Shown here in pieces: positions 1 through 8,800 of a stretch of DNA of 39,288 bases (the stretch's first letter is position 1; each line of letters starts with the position of its first letter). The notes under the pieces are model-generated. The model had not been told where the DNA came from, ran no database searches, and worked only from the letters and a program-made list of their open reading frames with translations. This DNA comes from JALOAD01 sp023228995 [NCBI: Candidatus Muiribacterium halophilum] (GTDB taxonomy: Bacteria > Muiribacteriota > Muiribacteriia > Muiribacteriales). Made by a program: the position numbers and the translations under genes. Location of the stretch: NCBI GenBank assembly GCA_023228995.1, contig JALOAD010000031.1, positions 1 to 39,288 of the forward strand, read 5' to 3'.

Positions 1-1
1 A

Positions 2-1855
2 GGAAAAAACATATTTAAAGATATGATAAATGTAAAAATTGAACCAGTTATTGAAGAAATGAAAGAAGGTGTGAAGAAAAGGCTTACTGCAAGTCTTGTA
101 TATAAAGATGGCACTCCTGTAGATATGACAGGACTTGAGAATATACAATGGAACTGGAGTATAACAGGAAATGAAGATGATGATTATGCAATAGAACCTA
201 TAAGAACAAATTCCACACAGGCAGATTTCACTTTATACAAAGGAAATTTCATGGATATAATAGTCTCAGCAAAAGTGGACTTCTCAGTCGCTGAAAAGCG
301 ATGGGTCAGGCTGAACTCTGCGGGAGTAAAAGAAAGCTCAGCTCAGACCCGGGTAGTATCAAGAGAATTCTCAATTGAAGGAGATAATCAAGTACCAATA
401 ATGATAGTCAATGAAGACGATAGAAGGATAAAAAACATACCAATGATAAACCCAGATGATTTAGAAGGAATTACAAGTGGAGATTGTAATGTGTCTGAAA
501 ACAAGATATTTGCAGATCTTAAATTGTTGACAAATTATTCTGTTAATGTAAAAGATAAATTTGAATTTTCCTTCTCGGATAATGAAACAGGTAAAACATA
601 TTCAGGAATAGCAGAAGAAACTGAAAATAACAGTTATATTTATGAAGGAACAGATAAAGACGGAAGAGCTGTTGAGTTTTATATGCCAAAACCTATTCAA
701 CAAAATATTATTATAGCTTCAAGGAAAAATTTGTTAGATAATGGAGAAATACAATCAATTAGGATAGATGAACAAAGCATTTCAGATGAAAGTATGAATG
801 TTGGTTTTTATGATAATGGTGAACAGAAATATTTTTCTAATATGGTAATTGAAAATCAGGAAAGCTTAAATCAAGAAGAATTTATAAATAAAAATTCAAT
901 ATTTAAAATCAAAGTATTATCAAATGAAGATTTAGGTGATAAAATAACAGGCAAGTTAAAAATTGGTGATAATGAAAATTATTATATAAATGAAGTTGAA
1001 CTTTATAAAGAAAAAACAGATAAAAGATTAGCTTTTTCAACTTATATATTAGCTTCCTCAGTAATAGTTGCTTTTGAATATTCAATAAAAGATGTTGTAC
1101 TAAAAAACAAAAGAAGAAGGATTATAAAAGGTGGTTTAAATAATATTAAAAATTCTGTGTATTTTTTATTTAATAAAATGCAGGAATATAAAGAAATAGG
1201 AAGTTACAATAAAATTGCATATATGGGAAAAGCGTTTGGTAGAGCTTCATTTTATGATGACTTTGAAAATATTGCCAAATTAATAAATAATCTTGATTAC
1301 ACAGTAAGGCTTGATCATAGTTTAACAAAAAGAGAATTTATAGATAATATAAATAATTCAGAAATATTATATATATTTTCTCATGGAACAATTGGAGATA
1401 TATATGATAATGATGATGGAATAATAAGAACCGGTAAATTAAAAGTTTTTGTTGAAAAAAAAGATGACATAGATATAGACCATATATTAATAAGTTACAA
1501 GGATTTTATTGATAAAAATCCAAATTTTAAACTGGTATTTTTTAATGGTTGTGATTTAGGTAAACCAGAATGGCGTGAAAAATTTTTAGAGGTTTTAAAT
1601 ACTAAAATATATATATCATGGGTAAGACCAGTTAATTCAACCGAAGCTTCATATTTTGCTAAAAAGTTTTTTGAACTTTTAAATCAGAAAGACGAGGAAA
1701 ACGATGAATATTTTACTGTAAGAAAAGCCTTATTAAAAACACTAAGTGATGTACTGGGCGAAGTAATTGTGAGTAGTTCAGAACATGGTATAACTAATTC
1801 AGAGAATATATATGCAACTGGTGAAGGTTTAGATTCACCTATAAAAGAGAATTAA
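2..1855 (+). CDS. Membrane-linked protein with C-terminal caspase-like (clan CD) domain, 5' end outside window
   Basis: The frame is open to the window edge and the first ATG (nt 23) has no ribosome binding site close to it, so this is probably the C-terminal part of a longer protein. Numbering from that ATG: residues 1-130 look like a beta-rich Ig-like module; 130-330 are acidic and beta-rich; 336-352 form one hydrophobic segment followed by the basic cluster KNKRRR (361-366), suggesting N-out/C-in topology. Residues 395-545 resemble a clan CD peptidase fold: hydrophobic strand then SHG (His454), and hydrophobic strand then FFNGCDLG (Cys510), the H-G ... G-C pattern of caspases, gingipains and CHAT proteins. 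The first ~480 bases are visibly richer in G+C than the rest, which hints at domain shuffling. The next gene starts one base after the stop. The substrate is unknown; the peptidase call rests on the dyad and strand pattern only. Confidence 0.6.
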   Translation, partial: GKNIFKDMINVKIEPVIEEMKEGVKKRLTASLVYKDGTPVDMTGLENIQWNWSITGNEDDDYAIEPIRTNSTQADFTLYKGNFMDIIVSAKVDFSVAEKRWVRLNSAGVKESSAQTRVVSREFSIEGDNQVPIMIVNEDDRRIKNIPMINPDDLEGITSGDCNVSENKIFADLKLLTNYSVNVKDKFEFSFSDNETGKTYSGIAEETENNSYIYEGTDKDGRAVEFYMPKPIQQNIIIASRKNLLDNGEIQSIRIDEQSISDESMNVGFYDNGEQKYFSNMVIENQESLNQEEFINKNSIFKIKVLSNEDLGDKITGKLKIGDNENYYINEVELYKEKTDKRLAFSTYILASSVIVAFEYSIKDVVLKNKRRRIIKGGLNNIKNSVYFLFNKMQEYKEIGSYNKIAYMGKAFGRASFYDDFENIAKLINNLDYTVRLDHSLTKREFIDNINNSEILYIFSHGTIGDIYDNDDGIIRTGKLKVFVEKKDDIDIDHILISYKDFIDKNPNFKLVFFNGCDLGKPEWREKFLEVLNTKIYISWVRPVNSTEASYFAKKFFELLNQKDEENDEYFTVRKALLKTLSDVLGEVIVSSSEHGITNSENIYATGEGLDSPIKEN

Positions 1856-1856
1856 A

Positions 1857-2939
1857 ATGAAAAAAATATTTTTATTAATTTGTTTTAATTTGTTTTTTAT
1901 AAATATATTTTCTCTAACTATAGATTCTCAAAAAGAATTTATAGAAAATTTTTTAAAGAAATATAAAAATATTGAAAAAAATCAAATAATAAAATATAGA
2001 TTATATGAAAAAGATAATAGAGTTTATAAAATTTGGGTAAAAATTAAAGATCATGAAAGAGATTTTGACTTTCATTATTCGAAGAAGAGTTTAAAATTTA
2101 TACACTTTGATGACGAAAATTTTCCTAAAAATATTTCAAAAGAAGAATATTTAGATGAAGATATTTTACAGGAAAAAGCAATAAATATATTAGAAGAAGT
2201 TTTTAATATAAATATAAAACAAGATTTTCTTTTGCAAAAAGAATACATTGTTCATTTAGTTGAAGAATATAAAGAAAGTAAATTTATATCTTTTGAGTTT
2301 ATCAGAAAATATCAAGGTTATCCATCTAAGAATTTTGTTAGAATAGGATTTTTAAAAAATGGTGATTTACTATATTTAATGTCTTCTTTAGAAAATCTTC
2401 CTAAAATAAGAAAATATAATTTAACCGTATCAAGAGAAGAAGCTAAGGAAATTGCATTAAAGGATGCAAGAGTTAAATTACCAGATTTATTTAATGAATA
2501 TTATTATACATATCTGAAAATGTCAGATTATAAATATGGTCAAGGAGCAGCTAGTTTTATTGGTAGTATAGCAAAGGATTTTAGATTACCCTGGATAATA
2601 TATACAGATTCTTCCTATATATTAGATTATAGAAAAAATATTATAAGTAAATTATTAAAAAAATATTTTCCGAGATATCCAAAATTAGTATGGTATATAT
2701 ATTTAAGATTTAGAGATGAAAGAATGATTAGAGCAGAAAAAAGAGGAGTTGGAAATATAACTTATAATTTAAAAAACGGATTTTTATGTTATAGGATAAA
2801 TGCTGAAACTGGTAAAATAATAGATTTTGATTATAACTTTGTCAATTTTCACAAAGGAAGAGCTTATGAAGATTTTGAGCTTAAAAAATATGGACCACCG
2901 ATATATTATGATGAAAATGGAAATGAAATAATTTTTTAG
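1857..2939 (+). CDS. Secreted YcdB/PepSY-like protein
   Basis: The 360-residue protein starts with a signal peptide (MKKIFLLICFNLFFINIFS). Two segments, about residues 100-180 and 190-325, resemble the YcdB/PepSY repeat: a helix with an EEA-type start (REEAKEIALKDA) followed by strands, closing with a PepSY-like ending (YRINAETGKIIDF). Such domains are usually found in exported proteins and are thought to inhibit or chaperone peptidases. It follows the caspase-like gene by one base, so the two are very likely co-transcribed, and a peptidase/inhibitor-type pairing is possible but is inference. Fragments similar to this gene lie directly downstream. No catalytic motif was seen. The exact family is uncertain. 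Confidence 0.55.
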   Translation: MKKIFLLICFNLFFINIFSLTIDSQKEFIENFLKKYKNIEKNQIIKYRLYEKDNRVYKIWVKIKDHERDFDFHYSKKSLKFIHFDDENFPKNISKEEYLDEDILQEKAINILEEVFNINIKQDFLLQKEYIVHLVEEYKESKFISFEFIRKYQGYPSKNFVRIGFLKNGDLLYLMSSLENLPKIRKYNLTVSREEAKEIALKDARVKLPDLFNEYYYTYLKMSDYKYGQGAASFIGSIAKDFRLPWIIYTDSSYILDYRKNIISKLLKKYFPRYPKLVWYIYLRFRDERMIRAEKRGVGNITYNLKNGFLCYRINAETGKIIDFDYNFVNFHKGRAYEDFELKKYGPPIYYDENGNEIIF

Positions 2940-2947
2940 AATAAATA

Positions 2948-3100
2948 TGGAAATTATGGAAAAAATATTTTCTGAGATATCCAAAGTTAATATGACATAT
3001 AAATTTTTTTTGGTAATAGCAAGTTCCCTATCAGATAATAATAAATCCTGATTTCAGATTCCCGGATCTTTTTGAAATAGAGAAAGTATATGAAAAATAA
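2948..3100 (+). pseudogene. Decayed fragments of a paralogue of the YcdB-like gene
   Basis: Bases 2953-3005 match 2651-2704 of the upstream gene at about 85% by eye, including a shared run at 2966-2984 that differs by one base. Further on, 3046-3097 reads PDFRFPDLFEIEKVYEK, which resembles the DARVKLPDLFNEYYYTY stretch of the intact protein, and ends at TAA 3098-3100. The pieces are not in one frame and are in a different order from the intact gene, so I read them as remnants of one or more tandem paralogues. Confidence 0.45.
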
Positions 3101-3132
3101 AACAATAATTTTATTTTTCATATACTTTCTCT
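3079..3132. repeat. Perfect 24-bp inverted repeat (hairpin)
   Basis: Arms 3079-3102 and 3109-3132 are exact reverse complements, with the six-base loop CAATAA, and a short T-rich run follows the right arm. The stem is AT-rich. It overlaps the end of the decayed frame (stop 3098-3100) and a signal-peptide-like start (ATG 3090). It could act as a terminator or be a palindrome from local inverted duplication. Confidence 0.85.
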
Positions 3133-3501
3133 TTTATATTAAGTTTATTAATAAATGCAGAGGAAAAAAGAATACTCTCTGAATAGGAAAAGGAATCTTA
3201 TGTTGACAGAATGATAGATATAATAGCGTATTATTATCATGATGACCCGGAGTTTTTGGAAAATCTGAAAGTTTATATAGGACTTGGGAAAAGCTATGCA
3301 CTTGAAAAAGGAAAGAATCTTATAAAAGGTAGCTTATTTAATTATGATGAAGAGAAAGAAAAATATATAACAAATTTTGACTTTAGATTTGCTGACAGAA
3401 AATTAATATTTTTTTCAGAAAATAATTGCTATGAGAAATTAAAAAAAAGAAAAGGAGAAAAGATAGAGAAAATAATCATGTTAATTCTAAAATTATTTTA
3501 A
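3090..3501 (+). pseudogene. Broken gene for a small secreted protein
   Basis: From ATG 3090 the frame gives a signal-peptide-like sequence (MKNKTIILFFIYFLFYI). Continuing in the +1 frame gives LLINAEEKRILSE, an in-frame TAG at 3184-3186, then an open frame from ATG 3211 to the stop at 3499-3501 (96 residues). Joining these pieces gives a plausible exported protein, so at least one frameshift and one stop have broken the gene. The downstream piece (NFDFRFADRKLIFF) weakly resembles the DFDFHYSKKSLKFIHF part of the YcdB-like gene. The 96-residue frame could still be translated, but ATG 3211 has no ribosome binding site next to it. Confidence 0.45.
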
Positions 3502-3572
3502 TATAAATTCTCTGATTATTTTATACAGAATACTCAAATTTTTTTATATGACGGTTGAATTTTAAGTTATGG

Positions 3573-3600
3573 TTGAAAAAAAATAAAAATGAGTTACAAT
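3573..3600 (+). promoter_or_regulatory. Promoter of the YgeY-like hydrolase gene
   Basis: A -35 box TTGAAA (3573-3578) and a -10 box TACAAT (3595-3600) are separated by 16 bases. Transcription would start near 3607. The gene has a clear ribosome binding site AAAGGAG (3626-3632), 7 bases before the ATG. The rest of 3502-3572 is AT-rich with no other feature seen. Confidence 0.55.
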
Positions 3601-3639
3601 TAGGTCAATCTTATAAAAACATTTCAAAGGAGTATAAAC

Positions 3640-4839
3640 ATGAAAGAAAAGATTATGGAAAGAGTTGAGCATTACAGGAATGATATTATTTCACTTCTTC
3701 AAAGAATGATTCAGACTAAATCATATAGTAAACAGGAAGAAGCTCAGGTTAATTTGCTTGTTAAGACAATGCAGGAACTTGGTTTTGATGAAGCTAAGGC
3801 TGATTCACTTGGAAATGCTATTGGAAGAATGGGTAGTGGAAAAAAAGTTATTTTTTATGATGGTCATATTGATACAGTTGAAGTTAATGATCCTTCTGCA
3901 TGGAAATACGATCCTTTTGCTGCTGAAATTCATGATGGTAAGATGTATGGTCGTGGAACAGTTGATGAAAAATCAGGTGTTGCGTGTATGATTTATGCTG
4001 TTAAGATAATGAAGGAACTTGATCTTCTTAAAGATTATACAATTTATGTAACTGCTACTGTTATGGAAGAAGATTGTGATGGTTATTGTCACATTCATAT
4101 TCATGATTATGAAAAAATCAAAGCTGATTATGTTGTACTTGCTGAACCAACTAATATGGATATTTATAGAGGTCATAGAGGAAGAATGGAAATGACAGTT
4201 CATGTAAAAGGTAGAGCTGCTCATGGTGCTCATTGTGATAGAGGTGATAATGCTATTTACAAAATGGCTTCACTTGTAAAAGAAATTGAACAGCTTCATG
4301 GAAGATTAAAAAATGATGATTTTCTTGGAAAAGGTTCTATTACTATATCTAAAATTGAAAGTACTGCTCCATCTCAGTGTTCTGTATCAGATTCATGTAC
4401 TATTTATCTTGATAGAAGACTTACTGCTGGTGAAACAAAAGACAGTGCTGTTAAAGAAATTATGGAACTTCCAGCTTATTCAAAAATTGGTGCTAAAGTT
4501 GAAGTTCTTAATTATGATGAGAAAGCATGGACTGGTTTTAGAGCTCAACAGGAAGCTTATTTTCCAACTTGGGTACTTGAAGAAAAACATCCTCTTGTAC
4601 AGGCTGGATTTGAAGCTGCTGAAATGTTCAATAAAAAAGATACTAAAATCTCAAGATGGACTTTTTCAACTAATGGAGTTGCTACTATGGGAAGATATAA
4701 CATTCCTTCAATAGGTTTTGCTCCTGGTAGAGAAGAACTTGCTCATTCTATTGAAGAATATGTTGAAATAGAAGAACTTGTTACTGCTACTGCAATTTAT
4801 GCAGCTATTCCATCAATGCTTAGAAAGCTTGAAAAATAA
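3640..4839 (+). CDS. ygeY: YgeY-family M20 metallohydrolase (selenium-metabolism-linked type)
   Basis: The 399-residue protein is a cytoplasmic M20 peptidase-like hydrolase that matches the YgeY type along its length. Metal and catalytic residues are in place: HIDTV (His76, Asp78), GRGTVDEKSG (Asp109), the EE pair (Glu143, Glu144), AEP (Glu169) and a C-terminal His369 in ELAHSIEEY. The inserted dimerisation domain spans about 185-300. In other bacteria this family lies in clusters for selenium-dependent purine or carbamoyl-compound breakdown; its exact substrate is not known to me. Here it is alone between its own promoter and terminator, with no selenium, xanthine dehydrogenase or carbamoyltransferase genes in the window. 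It could be a deacetylase or dipeptidase of the same fold. Confidence 0.85.
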   Translation: MKEKIMERVEHYRNDIISLLQRMIQTKSYSKQEEAQVNLLVKTMQELGFDEAKADSLGNAIGRMGSGKKVIFYDGHIDTVEVNDPSAWKYDPFAAEIHDGKMYGRGTVDEKSGVACMIYAVKIMKELDLLKDYTIYVTATVMEEDCDGYCHIHIHDYEKIKADYVVLAEPTNMDIYRGHRGRMEMTVHVKGRAAHGAHCDRGDNAIYKMASLVKEIEQLHGRLKNDDFLGKGSITISKIESTAPSQCSVSDSCTIYLDRRLTAGETKDSAVKEIMELPAYSKIGAKVEVLNYDEKAWTGFRAQQEAYFPTWVLEEKHPLVQAGFEAAEMFNKKDTKISRWTFSTNGVATMGRYNIPSIGFAPGREELAHSIEEYVEIEELVTATAIYAAIPSMLRKLEK

Positions 4840-4860
4840 TTTATTTTTCATAAAATAAAA

Positions 4861-4892
4861 AAAAGGTCAGAGAAATCTGGCCTTTTTTTTTT
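4861..4892 (+). terminator. Intrinsic terminator after the YgeY-like gene
   Basis: The 10-bp stem AAAAGGTCAG / CTGGCCTTTT has one G-U pair and the loop AGAAAT, and is followed by a long T run. Confidence 0.9.
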
Positions 4893-4920
4893 AGGTTCTA
4901 GGTCTTCTGTTTTTTTTCCC

Positions 4921-4949
4921 TTGACAATTATTTTCTTTAATTTTACAAT
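4921..4949 (+). promoter_or_regulatory. Near-consensus promoter of pdaD
   Basis: TTGACA (4921-4926) and TACAAT (4944-4949) are separated by exactly 17 bases. Transcription would start near 4956, giving a short leader of about 25 bases. The upstream TTG that opens the longest reading frame is the -35 box itself, so it cannot be the start codon. Confidence 0.85.
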
Positions 4950-4980
4950 TGCAAAAATAATGTATAACGGAGGACAGACA

Positions 4981-5541
4981 ATGAATAAAAATAGAGTGCC
5001 GAGTGCTTTGTTTCTTACCAAAGGTGTTGGAGTTCATAGAGAGAAACTTGGGTCTTTCGAAGAAGCTTTAAGAGAAGCAAAAATTGCTTGTTATAATCTT
5101 GTATTGGTTTCAAGTATTTTTCCACCACATTGTAAAGTTGTTACAGATGACGAAGGTGTAAAAATGTTGAGTCCGGGCGAAATTACTTTTTGTGTTATGA
5201 GTCAGAATGCAACAAATGAACCAGGAAGAAGGATTTCTGCATCAGTTGGAATTGCTGTTCCTAAAAAACCGGATAATTATGGATATTTGAGTGAACATCA
5301 TGCTTTTGGTATGCTTGCTGACAATTCTGGTGATTATGCAGAAGATCTTGCAGCTTCTATGCTTGCTTCTACATTAGGCATAGAATTTGATGCTGATCAG
5401 GCATGGAATGAAAGAAAAGGTATATGGCTGCTTCAGGATGATATAGTTACTACAACTAATCACACTGTTTTTGCAAAGGGTGATGAAAGAGGATATTGGA
5501 CTACTGTTGTAGCTGCTGCTGTTTTTTGTAAATATAGTTGA
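4981..5541 (+). CDS. pdaD: Pyruvoyl-dependent arginine decarboxylase
   Basis: The start is ATG 4981, with GGAGG at 4969-4973; a longer frame from TTG 4921 would begin inside the promoter. The protein is 186 residues, slightly above the usual ~165 for the family. It converts arginine to agmatine, the first step of one polyamine route. The proenzyme cleaves itself between Ser44 and Ser45 in VLVSSIFPPH, leaving a pyruvoyl group on the second serine. Family features include the GVGVH start, the GEITFCVMS strand, the NEPGRRISASVGIAVP segment, and a C-terminal half with GYLSEHHAFG. The gene has its own promoter and terminator. No agmatinase or other polyamine gene is visible in the window. Confidence 0.92.
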   Translation: MNKNRVPSALFLTKGVGVHREKLGSFEEALREAKIACYNLVLVSSIFPPHCKVVTDDEGVKMLSPGEITFCVMSQNATNEPGRRISASVGIAVPKKPDNYGYLSEHHAFGMLADNSGDYAEDLAASMLASTLGIEFDADQAWNERKGIWLLQDDIVTTTNHTVFAKGDERGYWTTVVAAAVFCKYS

Positions 5542-5564
5542 AATTCTTAAATATATAAAAAATT

Positions 5565-5603
5565 AATGTATCTTAGTTTTTTAAACTAGGATACATTGTT
5601 TTA
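5565..5603 (+). terminator. Terminator-like hairpin after pdaD
   Basis: The 15-bp stem (5565-5579 with 5583-5597) has one G-U pair and a TTT loop, and is followed by GTTTTA. The T run is short, so termination may be partial. Confidence 0.7.
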
Positions 5604-5844
5604 CCGTTCTTATACGCTTCACATACTTTTTCTATATTTTTTTGTCTACTGGTATAAATAAAAGTTAAAAAAACTATTTTTTTATTATAAAGTGCTTTAG
5701 TTTATGATAATATAAATAAAGGTGTAAACTGATTTTTTTTATAATTGCGGTTTCGATGAATGCTGAGAATTAATTTATGCTAAATAAAAACAATAATAAC
5801 GGGGTTTTCAGGGGATCCTGTAATAATTTACGGAGGGTAATTTA
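5604..5844 (+). other. Gene-free upstream region of the giant TPR gene
   Basis: Together with the terminator this fills the 303 bases between pdaD and the TPR gene. It holds several TATAAT-like boxes (for example GATAATATAAA at 5706-5716) but no convincing -35 partner, so the promoter cannot be fixed. A short G-rich patch just upstream (about 5801-5820) contains the small hairpin CAGG-GGAT-CCTG. The ribosome binding site CGGAGGG is at 5831-5837, 7 bases before the start. I do not recognise a riboswitch. Confidence 0.5.
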
Positions 5845-8800
5845 ATGCTTCTTTCTTGTCCTTTTTTAGGTGCAAATTCGAGCGGTGAAAAAATAGATTA
5901 CTGTATAAAAGAACGTTGTCAATTCTATGATAGAAAAAGTCAAAATTGTGTTATTGCAACAATTGGTGAAGCTTCTCTTAGATATTTGACATCATCTAAG
6001 ATGATAACTCTTGAAAAAGAGCTTGAAAGGGAAGAATCTTCTTCTAAAAATCTGGATAAGAATGAAAAAAAAGAAAAATACTCGATTTATTTATCTAAAG
6101 CATATAGATTATTCAAATTAAGAATGTTTGCTGATTGTGAACTAGAGCTTAGAAGAGCTATTGTTTATAACAAAAAAGGGTTTGATGCTTATAATCTTTT
6201 AGGCAAAGTTTGCATTGAGTTGAATAAAACAGATGAAGCTGTAATATCATTTAAAGAAGCTCTTAAAATCCGTAAAGAAGCACAAGTTGTTAAAAATCTT
6301 ATTGAACAGTATGAAGCATTATATAGTGAATTCCCTGAAAAAGATAAATTTTATAGAGAGATAATTGAAAGATTTGGTGAAGAAGTTGAAGGAGCTAAAT
6401 CAGAAGTTTCTTATTATGCTATTGCATGTTGTTATTTTATTTTTAAATTTTCTAATATTTCTGATGATTCAAGGTTTGAATTATGTTATTCAAATCTTCA
6501 AAAAAGTGTAGAAATAAAGAAAAATTTTTCTGAAAGCTATTTTCTTATGTTTGAACTTAATAAACAATACAATATACTAAAAGATGATGAAGTGATTGAT
6601 TATATGATAAAAGCTAAAGATTATGATAAAGAAAATCCTCTTTCTTATCTTTATCTTTCAAGAGCTTATCTTGAACATGGTAATTCTTATGATTCTGAAA
6701 AAGTTTTAGAAAATATTAAAAAAGCTGTAAAACTTGATGAAGATAATTGGGAAATTCTTTATCATTATGGCAAAATTATGGAAAGTTATCAGTTTTTTCC
6801 AAAAGCTGTTAATCAGTATATAAAAGCTCTTGAAATTTGTCCTTTTAATGTCAAAGTACTTGAAAGACTTGCTAGAGTTTATGAAATAAGTAATCTTTAT
6901 GATAAGACTATAACAGTTTATAATGAGCTTATTGAGAGAGATTGCACAAATGAAAAATATTTAAGTAAACTTGGAGAACTTTCTCTGCTTAGACTTGATT
7001 ATGAACAAGCTTTAAAACATTATTCAGGTCTTCTTGAATTATTTCCATTTAATGGTGAATATTACAAAAATTATTATATATGCATTAAAAATACAACTTC
7101 TAAAGATGAATGGGAAAATATATTAAGTGAGATAAAAAAAGAAACTGAGCTTGAAACTTATAATTATATTAAATTTGTTCATCTTGGTTATTCAAGTATG
7201 ATACTTACAGATGACCATACAAAAGAACCAGAACTTTCAAACATAATTGATACATTTAAAAGAATTATTTCGATTGAACCTGATTTTGTTTATGCTTATT
7301 GGGTTCTTGCCTCTCTTTATATTGATGCTCAAAAGAACAATGAAGCTTATGAAATGATTGAAAAAATAAAAAAGCTTAATATTGAAGAAGCTTATATATA
7401 TGATAATTTATCCGATGTTTTGTTTAGATTATCAGAAACTCAAAATGCTGTTGAATTTCTTGAAAAAGCAATTAATATTGACCCTGAATGTAAAACAGCT
7501 TATAAAAAGCTTATGAATATTCATGATATTGATTCTGAAGCTGATAAACTTGAAGATATTGCAAGAAAAGTTATTAAGATTTATCCAAATGAATTTGAAG
7601 CTTATTATTATCTTGGAAGAATAAGTCATAAAGATAATGATGATGAAAAAGCTATGGATTATCTTAGAAAAGCTGTTGAAATAAATCCTGTAAGTGAAAA
7701 ATCTAATTTTCTTCTTGCGAGAATTTACGAAGAAAATACAATGTTTGATCTTGCAAAATCTTATTATAAAAAAACTGTTGAGATTAATTCTGATAATTGT
7801 TCTGCTTTATACTCACTTGGAAAACTTTATAAAAAAGATAAAGACAATGATAAGGCTGAAGTTTATCTTAAAAAATCAATTGAAAAAAATCATGAAAACG
7901 CAAATGCTTATATTGAACTTGCAAGACTTTATTCTGATAGAGATTCATTGGGTCTTGCTGCAAATATGTATGAAAAAGCTATTTCTTATCAAGAAGATAT
8001 ATGGATAAGATTTGAACTTTCTGAAGTTTTTATAAAAGTTAGAAAATATGATTCAGCTATAAAAACTTTAAAAGTTATTCTTGAAAAAGATAGTGAAAAT
8101 ATAAAAGCCAGATTGAGGCTTGGTGAGGTTTATGCTGAGATGAATCTGCTTGAAAGTGCTCAGGAAGAATTTAAAAAGATAATTGATCTTGATAGAAGAA
8201 ATGTTGAAGCTCACATGGCACTTGCTGATGTATATACTAAAAACAATCTTATTGGTGCTTCTATAGTAGAGTATAGAAAATCTCTTGAAATTGATCCATG
8301 TAATATCAATGCAAGAATAAAACTTGCAGAAATATATCAATATCAGAAATCTTATTCTGAAGCTATTAGAGAGTATGAAGAAATATTAAAAAATGATAAA
8401 GAACATGTTGAATCGCTATACAGGCTTGGAGAACTTTATTATGCTCAAAATAAAATTGATGAAGCGATTAAGTTTTTTTTATCTGTAATAAAGCTTGATT
8501 CTTCTCATATAATTTCTTATAAGAGGCTTGGAGATATATATTCGTCTCAGCAAAATTATCATGAAGCTATTGCTAAATATGAGAAAGTTATTGAAATGGA
8601 ACCTTCAGAACTTGATGCTTATTATAAAGTTGGTTACTGTTATTTTGAACTTGAAAATTTTATAAAATCAGAAGAAAATCTTAAAAAAGTTATTAAGTTT
8701 GATGAAAATTATGATGAAGCTTTTTTTTATTTAGGCAAAATAAGCTCTATTAATGAAGAATATCAAGAAGCTGTTGATTTTATAAAAAAAGCCTCTATTC

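Noticed and set aside
4921-4980. Longer PdaD start at TTG 4921
   Set aside because: That TTG is part of a near-perfect -35 box; ATG 4981 has its own ribosome binding site and gives the family-like N-terminus.
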